Positions 46,031 to 56,169 of a stretch of DNA of 64,000 nt are shown piece after piece. Below the pieces are notes generated by a model. The model saw nothing but the letters and a program-made list of their open reading frames with translations. It was not told the DNA's origin and ran no database searches. The stretch is taken from positions 26,936,927 through 27,000,926 of the forward strand of contig CM019713.1 of assembly GCA_009760885.1 (NCBI GenBank), read 5' to 3'. Position numbers and translations under genes: made by a program. The stretch's first letter is position 1; each line of letters begins with the position of its first letter. Origin of the DNA: Achatina immaculata. Its lineage: Eukaryota; Mollusca; Gastropoda; Stylommatophora; Achatinidae.

Positions 46031-47707
46031 GGTCATGGAAATACTGGCCTAACATCTTTTCCTCAATATGACTTAATGGTATGGAGACGGGAATTCGAGC
46101 ATTATCTTTATCATGATTGCTGTACTTTGCGTACATTAAAAGTCATGATTTAGTTAGGCATCTCCACTCAAACCTTGAAATCCCGTGTCACGGTTGAATT
46201 AATTACGCTGTGTTAAATCGTATTTCGAAATATTCGAATCAAGTTTCTGTGTAAAGTTGCTTCACTGCGTGGATCGCAGATAAGTTTCTTCGAGTGTTTT
46301 TATGTGCTTTTTGTCTTTTCTGTTGTCCTTGATAAAGGCAATTTTGCCGAAGTATTGGGCTGTTATTGTTGTTTTTCATAATGCCTACTCCTTGTTACTA
46401 ACTTTTCCTCTTGCCTAATTTCTTTCTTCTTCCTATCTGTTTTTGTAAAATTGTACCATACACCCCCCTCCCCCTCTTTCCTCTAAGTCTACGATACTTG
46501 TATCAGTTTTACATGTTGAAGTACGTTATCTAGCACTATGTGATAAATGCATCTTTCTATATGCACATACCAAGTTCAATGTAAATCTTTCCTGCTTCGC
46601 TATCCTAATGAACGTTATTTTCCAGTGTGGAAACTTTATATTCGGTTATATCCCCTCCAACAAGGATACACAACAAGAAGCGTATTATTTCCCCTTTGAT
46701 TAACGTAGTTCGCTAAACGTAAAAAAAAATGTAATTATTTAGAATCATTACTTTTGTTCTACGGGAAAATCCTTTGACCCTCAGTATCAATCTTCACTGT
46801 AACTTTTAAGGGTTGGTCGACTGTGTAATTAGTTTTGTGAGTCACCAGCGTGTCGGATGTCACAACATCATCACATTTTAATCTTGTTTTATTCTAAAGA
46901 GATACATAGTGTCTTATATATATATATATATATATATCAAGAAGCTTTTAAAAAATATGAATATGGTAACTGAGTGACCAAAGTCCTATGTGAGAAATCA
47001 TAGAAACCATGCCCAAGATGGGCCCTAACATAGCAATATCTTTTCATGACTCATTTATGAAATCCTGTATAAATGCTGAATTAATCTCTCTAAGATATGG
47101 CCACATCCTTTCATTAAGCTTGTCCCTCTACAAGATATTTTTTCTACGTGTATGTGTGTGTTGCCATCTTTGCTGTCACGGACAAAGACATTTCGCTGAA
47201 ATACTGGATTATTACTGTTGCTGCGTTTAAAAAAAAATAACGCATGTTATATTCATCATCTGCTTCTGTTTCATTTTTCATTCATTCTTCTTTCTATCTT
47301 GTGTATAAAACTGTGTAACAGTATAGGAGTATGAAAAAGGGTTAGATATATATAATATGGTAGTAGTCTCCCTTGCAGAGAGCTAAGTGTGGATTTGTAG
47401 GCGTGCATAAGGAAAATCCGTTGAAAAGTCGCACGCATTTGTAGTTGTCATGAACGAATTGGCAGAAGCAGACTATATTAGAAGCAGACTATATTAGAAG
47501 CAGACGACATAAAGAAAAGTAACAGTTATGACGGGCAAAAAGAGAACCCTTCAAAAATATAGATTTAGAGAAGTTTTCCTTGATAGTTAGTAGTTACCTG
47601 GGCTGTCGTAATGATAGTGAGTAAATTGTAGCCTGTCCTTATAGAAATACTTAGTGGTTGTCAAGATTTCTCCTTTTTAGGACAGACTCTCAGATATATT
47701 AGTTTCT
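46031..47707. other. No gene; two hammerhead-like motif copies
   Basis: 46316-46365 (CTTGATAAAGGCAATTTTGC then CGAAGTATTGG) and 47165-47215 (GGACAAAGACATTTCGCTGA then AATACTGG) are related dispersed motifs. A (TA)n run lies at 46917-46937 and GAAGCAGACTATATTA is triplicated at about 47466-47505. Nothing else is supported. Confidence 0.45.
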
Positions 47708-47719
47708 AGTGTAGAATAT

Positions 47720-48017
47720 AATAACATCTTGTTGGCAGAAATGCAGATGAAGCCACTGACAGCAATTATTGAGGAAAGACGCTGGCGATGGTTGGGACAT
47801 GTGCTCCGAATGACTGACAACTCACTACTAAAAATAGCACTAAGATGGACACCACAGGGTAACAGAAGTAAGGGTAGACCAAAAGAAACATGGAGAAGAA
47901 CAACAGAAAGGATGTTGAGGAATAGAGGGCTCACCTGGGCAAGAGCAGAAAAAAAGGTGAAGGACAGGCATTTGTGGAAAACCCTTGCGGAAGCCCCATG
48001 TGCCCTGGGCACTTAAG

Positions 48018-48063
<46 letters not shown>
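47720..48063 (+). mobile_element. LINE-E copy 3, 3' end with (GA)n tail and 12-bp TSD
   Basis: AGTGTAGAATAT occurs at 47708-47719 and 48064-48075. The insertion encodes [20 protein letters not shown], then LGHVLRMTDNSLLKIALRW and the RSKGRPKETWRRTTERML tail. It reaches its terminus near 48015 and continues as a pure (GA)n run up to the second duplication, so the (GA)n was inserted with the element. Confidence 0.9.
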
Positions 48064-48067
<4 letters not shown>

Positions 48068-48075
48068 TAGAATAT

Positions 48076-48780
48076 CTGTAACAAGCAATGTCCCTCATCA
48101 TCTTGTTGTAGTAGAGGTCGTCCCATGGCTACGACAAGTCGCCCGGACACCATCTCATATTATTGTAAAACTTCAGTCCTTTCACATACTCCAACATCCA
48201 CAACAAATGGCTTCATTGATAAATTTGATTTCTCCTGTATTACCCAGAGTTAGTTGGTCGTTGATTTATGTTGTAGCGCAACTGTGAGGTGACATGTGTA
48301 GTTGATTTCTCTAAACAATCCACAGTCGTGTATGAACTCTACCTTAATTGTTCCTGGGTTATGTAATGTTACAAGGAGAATATCAATGTAACGGAAATGA
48401 GGCTGCTAGATCAATCACAGAGACCAAAGTCTTCAACAAGTAAACAGTTTCACCCATCAGCATAGAAGAAGAAAACAATCAAAAACACATTATTAGAGGT
48501 ACAATGATTCGCCTCTAGAAGTAATACAGAAGAAGTAACAATTAAATTCTGTTTTAGCTAAGACATACACTTCTGTCAATCTTTACCTTAATTCACAGAC
48601 AAAAGTCTATCAGACTGTTCGGAATATACTCAAACCCTGCACACTTTGCTGCTTTCGTTACTAAGATGGACACCAGGTGACTCGCAGAATGAAGGAAGAA
48701 AGGAAATATAAAAGGACATAAGATGGCTCGATAAAAGCAGAGAAAGATGGAAAGCACATTAAAAAAACCAGTTAGACTTT
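48076..48780. other. No supported gene
   Basis: AT-rich, unassigned. Confidence 0.45.
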
Positions 48781-49330
48781 ACAGCTTCAGCACAAAAGAA
48801 ATGATTGGGGACAGACTTCATAGCATCACCAGAAAAGTAATGATTGTGGGCAGACTTTACAGCATCACCACAAAAAATGATTGTGGGCAGACTTTACAGC
48901 ATCACCACAAAAAATGATTGGGGGGGGGGGCAGACTTCACAGGATCAGCACAACAGAAATGATTGGGGCAGACTTCAAAGCATCAGCACGAAAGAAATGA
49001 TTGAGGTCGACTTCACAGGATCAACACAACAGAAATGATTGGGGACAGACTTCATAGCATCACCAGAAAAGTAATGATTGTGGGCAGACTTTACAGCATC
49101 ACCACAAAAAATGATTGTGGGCAGACTTTACAGCATCACCACAAAAAATGATTGTGGGCAGACTTTACAGCATCACCACAAAAAATGATTGGGGGGGGGG
49201 CAGACTTCACAGGATCAGCACGACAGAAATGATTGGGGCAGACTTCAAAGCATCAGCACGAAAGAAATGATTGAGGTCGACTTCACAGGATCAACACAGA
49301 AGAAATGGTTGGGATAACTCTTTGACTGGG
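48781..49330. repeat. Minisatellite with higher-order repeat, about 42-bp unit
   Basis: About thirteen units with GATTG(T/G)GGGCAGACTT and CACCACAAAAAAT or CAGCACGAAAGAA. The series from about 48802 (GATTGGGGACAGACTTCATA) is repeated in the same order of variants from about 49037, with one extra unit. G runs of 9-10 interrupt equivalent units at 48919 and 49191. Confidence 0.95.
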
Positions 49331-49439
49331 GACGTCATTTTACCCAGCGGCCTTCATTTCTTCATTTCTATAACCCCCCCCCCCCCACCCCCGTTCCTCA
49401 ATTTTCCTTCTTTGAAAACAATTCCCCATAGCCTCTGCT

Positions 49440-50850
49440 CCAAGTCTCAATTTATTCAGCTTTCCGAGCCAGTGAGAATCACTGAGGCTCATCTGCTGCA
49501 GACATTCCTATTTGCTCTTAGTCTTCTCCTGCCAGTTGTCTACTCCCCTCTGCTCTTAGTCTTCTCCTGCCAGTTGTCCACTCCCCTCTGCTTTTAGTCT
49601 TCTCTTGCCAGTTGTCCACTCTTCTCTGCTCTTAGTCTTCTCCTGTCAGTTGTCCACTTCTCTCTGTTCTTAGTCTTCTCCTGCCAGTTTTCCACTCCCC
49701 TCTGTTCTTAATCTTCTCCTGCCAGTTGTCTACTCCCCTCTGTTCTTAATCTTCTCCTGCCAGTTGTCTACTCCCCTCTGTTCTTAATCTTCTCCTGCCA
49801 GTTGTCCACTCTCCTCTGCTCTTAGTCTTCTCCTGCCAGTTGTCCACTCCCCTCTGCGTTTAGTCTTCTCTTGCCAGTTGTCCACTCTTCTCTGCTCTTA
49901 GTCTTCTCCTGTCAGTTGTCCACTTCTCTCTATTCTTAGTCTTCTCTTGCCAGTTGTCCACCCCCCTCTGTTCTTAGTCTTCTCCTGTTAGTTGTCTACT
50001 CCCCTCTGCTCTTAGTCTTCTCCTGCCAGTTTTCCACTCCCCTCTGCTCTTAGTCTTCTCCTGCCAGTTGTCTACTCCCCTCTGTTCTTAGTCTTCTCCT
50101 GCCAGTTTTCCACTCCCCTCTGCTCTTAGTCTTCTCCTGCCAGTTGTCTACTCCCCTCTGTTCTTAGTCTTCTCCTGCCAGTTGTCTACTCCCCTCTGTT
50201 CTTAATCTTCTCCTGCCAGTTTTCCACTCCCCTCTGCTCTTAGTCTTCTCCTGCCAGTTGTCCACTCCCCTCTGTTCTTAGTCTTCTCATGCCAGTTGTC
50301 TACTCCCCTCTGTTCTTAGTCTTCTCCTGCCAGTTGTCTACTCCCCTCTGCTCTTAGTCTTCTCCTGCCAGTTGTCTACTCCCCTCTGTTCTTAGTCTTC
50401 TCCTGCCAGTTTTCCACTCCCCTCTGCTCTTAGTCTTCTCCTGCCAGTTGTCTACTCCCCTCTGCTCTTAGTCTTCTCCTGCCAGTTGTCCATTCCCAGG
50501 GCTCGTAGATCTTCTTTCAGGTTGTCACGCCACAGTTGTCTCGGTCTGTCTCTTGGTCTGTCTCTGTTCACCACTTCTGTATAAACCTTTTTTGTCTGCC
50601 TATTCACGTCCATCCTCTCCAAGTGTCCCAGCTGTCTCAATCTATTGTTTTTCGCAATGGTAGTTAATAGTAGAGACTGGAATAGCGTGTGTGTATGTAT
50701 ATGTATATATATATTTCTAATTTTCCATTCTTGTGATATAGGATCTCTAACTGATCCAAAAATTCTTCTCAAGATTCTGTATTCAAAGATCTGTAGCCGT
50801 ACTTCCTCTTCTTTGATCCTATTCTCAATACACCAATAAAATGGCAAATG
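49440..50850 (-). mobile_element. LINE-J copy 2, with an internal amplified segment
   Basis: Minus strand: RLQIFEYRILRRIFGSVRDP (about 50790), RLRQLGHLERMDVNRQTKKV (about 50640), RPRDRPRQLWRDNLKEDLRA (about 50540), then WQEKTKSRG, which starts the array, and finally LINE-J 3' sequence at about 49440-49500. Collinear with 44866-45200 apart from the array. 5'-truncated at about 50850. Confidence 0.85.
49505..50490. repeat. 38-bp minisatellite inside LINE-J, about 26 copies
   Basis: Unit CTTAGTCTTCTCCTGCCAGT plus TGTCTACTCCCCTCTGCT, 38 bp. Variants (TTTTCCACTCC, TGTCCACTC, CTGTTCTTA) are shared in blocks. The homologous LINE-J copy at about 44965-44995 has the segment once. Confidence 0.95.
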
Positions 50851-51659
50851 CCAGAAAGAGAATTAAACAAAATGTAAGCACAAATGTCAGGAAAGCCTTC
50901 ATTTAACTGAGATGTCTGGTCAGAATTTTGATTCTTTGCCGTTGGCTCAGACATCGAAGGCCAAACTCTCTGACAAATCTGCTAAGTTCAGCTCTGGATT
51001 TCAGCGTCTCTGTAGAGCTTTTCTTGTAGTGCCGTGGGATCTGGCCATGTCTTTTGTTTGACTGGGCTGTGTATCTGGAAGCTGTGGAGGACATCTTATG
51101 GATATGAATACAGATTTTTTTTTGTGTTGCAATTTTAAAAAATGTTATCGTCTACATTTATAACGAAGAGACGTGAAGTTTGAAAGGGGAGTGAATTTAT
51201 GTGTGTTCAAATTCTCGTGCTAATATCAAGGACAAAACCATTATCAACGGTCTCGTTTTAAACATTTATTGCGTTGTCTCCCCTAACGTGAAACACTTGT
51301 TAAGGACTATCTCATTTCTCTTACAGGGGATGAGGGTCTTGATGGTCTGTTGTCATTGTCAGCAACATCAACACTCAGCATCTGATGAGTGAACAAGTAA
51401 GGAGGATGAGAAAGAAGATCGAAAGAATGAGTGTTAATGGAGACATGAAAGAAAGAAAGAAAAAAGAAAGAAAGAAAGATAATATAAAACAAAACCAAGG
51501 CAAGCTGGATTACCAAGACTCCGGAGAGAGAACAAGAGAGAATGAAAACGAATATAACTGATGAAGAGAGAGAGATTGAACGAGGGAATGAGATAGACAG
51601 TAAGACAGATATTTAGACAAGCAGGTAGGCGGGCAAGCGGGCAGATAGATAGATTAGAT

Positions 51660-51718
<59 letters not shown>

Positions 51719-52210
51719 ATAGATAGACAAATAGCCAGTTAGACAGGCAGACAGGTAAGGCAGACAGACGACAGACGTACAAGCAGACAGACAAACGAAC
51801 AGACAGACAGACAGACACAACGTATTACTGTACAGAACAGAACAGAAACTAAATGAGAAATAACGAACTACTTGAAGTCTATAATCAACTTTTTTTTTAT
51901 TTTCAAAAGAACAGCACGAGAAAACATTTTTTTTTTCAACATCGCGAAATTCAAGCAAATATGAAGATTGTGAGAAACACAGACAATATATGGCAAGAAT
52001 GAGCTTTCAGAATTCTATGTAAAGTGAATAGACTGTAGTAATGTGTTGGCAAGTAATGTCTATATAAGACAAACATGCGAACGAATTAGACCGAGAGAAA
52101 ACATGGTTTAGAAACAAAAGTTTTTGATTGTAACGGTTGTGCAGGGACGACGTAGCGCCGTCAGTTCAGAAAAACAAGCTGAATTCCATGAGCTTAAGTA
52201 AAAAAAAAAA
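50851..52210. other. No gene; (GATA)n and (GACA)n
   Basis: (GAAA)n-like text at 51445-51480, (GATA)n at 51658-51716, GACA-rich text at 51725-51820. No exon supported. Confidence 0.55.
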
Positions 52211-52570
52211 TATGGTAGTACTAAATCAAATAAAACTGAAAAGAGAAATAATAAATAAATAAATAAGGGGGTACTAAATCAATTAAAACTCAAAAGAGAA
52301 ATAATACAAAAAAATATGGAGGTACTAAATCAATTAAAACTGCTCTTTTCAGTTTTAATTGATTTAGCACCCCCATATTTTTTTTGTATTATACCTATTT
52401 TTGGCGAAATAATACAAAAATGTGAGGATACTAAATCAATTAAAACTGAAAAGAGAAATAATAAAAAATAATATGAGGGTACTAAACCATTTAAAACTGA
52501 AAAGAGAAATAATAAAAAATAATATGAGGGTACTAAACCATTTAAAACTGAAAAGAGAAATAATTTTTAA
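52211..52570. repeat. Minisatellite, about 50-bp unit, with one inverted unit
   Basis: Units of GTACTAAATCAATTAAAACT plus GAAAAGAGAAATAATAAA. At 52301-52342 and 52350-52392 one unit and its neighbour form a hairpin with 42-43-bp arms and a 7-base loop. Direct units resume at about 52408. Confidence 0.9.
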
Positions 52571-52912
52571 AAAAATAGAAAGAAACATAACAATTAAAAT
52601 ATTTGGCTCATAATTCGGTATAATACAGTAATGAAAACTACGCTAGAGGGGAAAGTTGGAAGGAAAAAGATCAAGAAGTCGGCAACGATATAGACAGGTG
52701 GACAACACGAGGGGGTGGGCTGGATTCACCTTGTCCCGCTGCACTGTGAAAACGAGGGATAGAGCATGTTGGAGGGCCAGTCGAGACAAATTTCTTTGCG
52801 AAAACGGCACACGATGATGATGATGATTGAAATGCTTTGATTGTTTGGCTATAACTTTTTCCGGTCTTCTTTATTTTCGCGTGCCGTTCATTTAAATCTC
52901 TCTCTCTCTCTT

Positions 52913-52960
<48 letters not shown>

Positions 52961-53456
52961 AACCTGAAATAAGCCATCTCAAAATATATCAGCCCTTTCA
53001 TTACCTCTATTTTCTTTTTACTTTATTTTCTTAGTCCGATTTTATACACTACAGAACAAAAATGTTTTCTACATTCAACAGTTTTCAACTTCTGCTGCTG
53101 TCCAGTCCAGTTTGGAAGAAAATGTTTGTTCCCTTCAGACTAAACTGCACTTAGCCAGAACTGCTAGCGTTGACTATCAAATCATGATTTTCATTATTTA
53201 TCATCACGTCTCTGAGTTATTTAAGATGCTCTTTCGCTTGTTTCACATCCAAGAACACAATTTTATACTCAAATACGAAAGAACAGAAAACAATACATTT
53301 GGAAAATGTTTGACAAATAAATTGATTGTCCGTAGTGAATCACCAGAAAATAGAAGACAAAAGAACTGAAGATATGAAGCGAACATGAAACTTTAATGCG
53401 TTGAATATGATAGAGGAATGTAGCAAATGCTGAAATGGGGAGTCATAATGGATAAC
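52571..53456. other. No supported gene; (CT)n run
   Basis: (CT)n with a CA run at 52916-52960. This is downstream (3') of the kinase gene's repeat-derived 3' UTR on the minus strand. I could not place a poly(A) signal. Confidence 0.45.
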
Positions 53457-53879
53457 AGTGACGACAGAGTGTCATCTATAAACTGAGTTTTAACAGTGAT
53501 GACGGAATGTCATCTATAAATTGAGATTTAACAGTGGTGGCAGAATGTTATCTATAAATTGAGTTTTAACAGTGATGGCAGAATGTCATCTATATATTGA
53601 GTTTTAACAGTGATGACAGAATGTCATATATATATATATATATAGTTTTAACAGTGATGGCAGAATGTCATCTATAAATTGAGGTTTAACAGTGATGGCA
53701 GAATGTCATCTATAAATTTAGTTTTAACAGTGATGGCAGAATGTCATCTATAACTTTAGTTTTAACAGTGATGGCATAATGTCATCTATAAATTGAGTTT
53801 TAACAGTGATGACAGAATGTCATCTATACATTTAGTTTTGACAGCGATGGCAGAATGGCATCTATAAATTGAGTTTTAT
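53457..53879. repeat. 37-38-bp minisatellite overlapping the kinase stop codon, 11 copies
   Basis: Unit GTGATGGCAGAATGTCATCT plus ATAAATTGAGTTTTAAC, with SNP-level variants and one unit interrupted by (TA)n at 53630. The first unit on the coding (minus) side supplies the last codons and the TAG at 53862-53864. The other ten would be 3' UTR. Confidence 0.95.
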
Positions 53880-55025
53880 TGGAGTGGAATATTCGTTGGC
53901 GGCAGATGTTTCCCTCTGAGATTGCAGGAGAGCAGAGCAAGAGTCCAGCCCTTCTTCAAACAGTCCATGATGTGACATGCCCGCCACCCCAACTGACTGC
54001 CCTTTCAAGCTCCAGGTAGGGTCCAGAAAACCCGTCTTATCCTTGACCTTGTTGGTCTTCTGAGCACGATGGCCAGAGTTTTGATGAGCCGCGCGACCAA
54101 ATTTTCCAGACCAGGTGTGAACCAAAGCGACAGGACTTTGGCTAGTGTAAGTCATTTGAGGGCAAAGTTCAAGGACACTTGCAGGAGATAAATTACTTTT
54201 CTTGCTTTCAGATGGCTCAACTTTGTACCTAAGTGAAGCCCGGCTTCCAAATCCGCGTTCGATCTGTCGCTTGCGCTTCTTTTCTTCCTTTGTTCTGTTG
54301 TCCTCTTCGATTTGAATTTCGCAGAATTTTTCCTTGGGTATAAATAAAGGAAAAGAAGCCATTCTTTTCGCTGACTGCTTTTTAGGCTCCAACTTAGCAG
54401 ATTCACCTGCAACTACTGCTCCGGCTTGATGGTGATTTTGATCTTCTGGGCGCGGAGTTGATACTGGGTCAACTGGGTCTTCGCCTGCTTCGTTTTGTTT
54501 CTCATTAACTGTGGCCTCCGATGAGGGTGTTTTGTCCGTTGAGGTGTTGTTAGATGATGATTTATCTAGGTTTGAAATCTCGCTGCTTCTGTTGACAGGG
54601 GCTTGAGTGTCAAGATCCTGGAGATTTCCAGCATCAAGCGGGCCAGTGTCTGTTGCCAGTGTCAAGTAATTCATCGGTTTACCGCCCTCGGGTTTGTGAG
54701 GTATACGAGCACCATCAGGCGAGCAACCACTGTCAACAACCTTGTCCTTGACACATCTTACGGCGTCGCTGATGTCAGAGCTTTGAGGCAGCTTGGAGAT
54801 GTTGCTGGCAGAACCTGGTGGGCGCTGTGTGTGCTGGATCTGGTGATGAACATGTGGCATTTTAATAAGCCTGTTTCTGTAGTCAGACAGGTACATGACC
54901 AGCCTGTCAAATACGATCCTTTGACTGGGGTCTCTCTTCCAACATCCCAGCATAACGTGATAGACAGTTGATGGACAGTCTTCAGGTCTCTGCAGAAGGA
55001 TGCCTTGGTCCAAGAAATTTATTAC
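53862..55025 (-). CDS. Receptor tyrosine kinase (Trk/ROR/MuSK group), last exon
   Basis: Encodes the C-terminal end of the kinase domain and a very long cytoplasmic tail (387 codons). The acceptor CTCCAAACAG precedes VINFLDQGILLQRPEDCP at 55025. Joining after ...NEE of the upstream exon gives EEVINFLDQG, as in this receptor group, in phase 0. Residues 1-50 finish the kinase domain with subdomain XI (MLGCWKRDPSQR); LLQRP..CP..VY..MLGCW is most like Trk receptors. The next ~335 residues are Ser/Thr/Pro-rich and unrecognised. They contain a KEEKKRKRQ basic patch (246-254) and tyrosines at 120 (MNYL) and 379 (NEY). Vertebrate Trks have only a short tail, so the length is odd. The last codons and TAG fall in a minisatellite unit. 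Kinase identity is firm; subfamily is not. Confidence 0.88.
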   Translation of the reverse strand, partial: VINFLDQGILLQRPEDCPSTVYHVMLGCWKRDPSQRIVFDRLVMYLSDYRNRLIKMPHVHHQIQHTQRPPGSASNISKLPQSSDISDAVRCVKDKVVDSGCSPDGARIPHKPEGGKPMNYLTLATDTGPLDAGNLQDLDTQAPVNRSSEISNLDKSSSNNTSTDKTPSSEATVNEKQNEAGEDPVDPVSTPRPEDQNHHQAGAVVAGESAKLEPKKQSAKRMASFPLFIPKEKFCEIQIEEDNRTKEEKKRKRQIERGFGSRASLRYKVEPSESKKSNLSPASVLELCPQMTYTSQSPVALVHTWSGKFGRAAHQNSGHRAQKTNKVKDKTGFLDPTWSLKGQSVGVAGMSHHGLFEEGLDSCSALLQSQRETSAANEYSTPIKLNL

Positions 55026-55027
55026 CT

Positions 55028-55266
55028 GTTTGGAGATAAAGCAGTGAAACAGTATGGAGATAAAGCAATGAAACAGTATGGAGATAAAGCAATGAAACAG
55101 TATGGAGATAAAGCAATGAAACAGTATGGAGATAAAGCAATGAAACAGTATGGAGATAAAGCAATGAAACAGTTTGAAGATAAAGCAATGGAACAGTTTG
55201 GAGATAAAGCAATGAAACAGTCTGGAGATAAACCAGTGAAACAGTTTGGAGATAAAGCAATGAAAC
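55028..55266. repeat. 24-bp array grown from the splice acceptor, 10 copies
   Basis: Unit GGAGATAAAGCAATGAAACA plus GTAT. On the minus strand it reads TTTATCTCCA-AACTG, a copy of the pyrimidine tract and acceptor (TTTATCTCCAAACAG) that starts the last kinase exon. The array begins three bases upstream of the exon. It is open in frame with the exon because 24 is divisible by three. Confidence 0.95.
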
Positions 55267-55483
55267 ATACAATTATATAAACTTAGGAAATTAGCGTAGC
55301 TAAGGTAGGCTGTTTTGTCATAATTTTATCGTCTGGCGGTATCTAGCGTTTGTCCCCATATCTCCATATAACCAAATCCCATTAGGTACAGTTTCCACGT
55401 ACATGTTTTCCACATCTGCAACAAGACAAAGAAGATGTTAAGTCAGAAGGTGGCCTGATCTCTTTAAAAATCCACTTTTAACG

Positions 55484-55710
55484 CCCTGTCATTACTGCCG
55501 TTGACATCATTTTATCCACCTTTCCCTGTGCAATGACAATAATACAGCAAAGCTGATTCACTTGTCACTGTCTTCTAGTTTGATTGTGTGTCATGTGACG
55601 TGTCCTTTCCAGAACGTTGTCTCTCTCACTGTCTCCTCGTTTGCAACGTGGTCTTGAGCAAGTTGACCAGGGTCTAGCAATGACATGTTCAGACCCTCCC
55701 CCAGGTCATT
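55484..55710 (-). mobile_element. LINE-C copy 2, 3' end with single-unit 3' UTR
   Basis: Collinear with 61480-61690 in the same orientation: one copy of GTTGACATCATTTTATCCAC, then GCAATGACAATAATA, then AGAACGTTGTCTCTCTCACT and the LINE-C tail. It lies in the kinase intron. In copy 3 the first segment is expanded 14-fold. Confidence 0.8.
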
Positions 55711-55819
55711 GAAAAACGTTTAACAAATTTTAAACGCCGAGGACATGTTTCTAAAAGATATACCGAATACTAGCAGTATGTCCAGATCTTATCATTTGGC
55801 CAGTCAATATGTAAGTACA

Positions 55820-55874
<55 letters not shown>

Positions 55875-55924
55875 AGCTAATTTGAAACAAAAGGCCCTGG
55901 TATTCCATGGAAGGCCCGTGAGTG

Positions 55925-56095
55925 GCGAATGGTATAGTACACTAGTCTCTCGTGGCAAGAGGGGATGATTCGAACCTGGAGCTGAGATAGGAAGGGCTGG
56001 CCTCATCACCCTCTAGTGTGCAGATAGGTGAAGGAAAGGATGGGCATTAACATCATACTTCCGAGGTGCCCCCATGGCTAAAAAAGGTCTGCCTC
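55925..56095 (+). mobile_element. tRNA-like SINE relic
   Basis: AATGGTATAGTACACTAG resembles an A-box region and GATTCGAACC a B-box, about 35 bp apart. CTCTCGTGGCAAGAGG between them forms an anticodon-arm-like hairpin. The body continues to about 56095. The AGTGTACTAT/CCACGAGAG text is shared, inverted, with the loop of the foldback at 33002-33336. It is preceded by an (AT)n run at 55821-55871. Confidence 0.6.
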
Positions 56096-56169
56096 TACCT
56101 GATCTTTTTTAATCTATGCAGTTTTTCACAAGGCACTTTGAAAGACAATATGATTCTGTCATATTCTGA

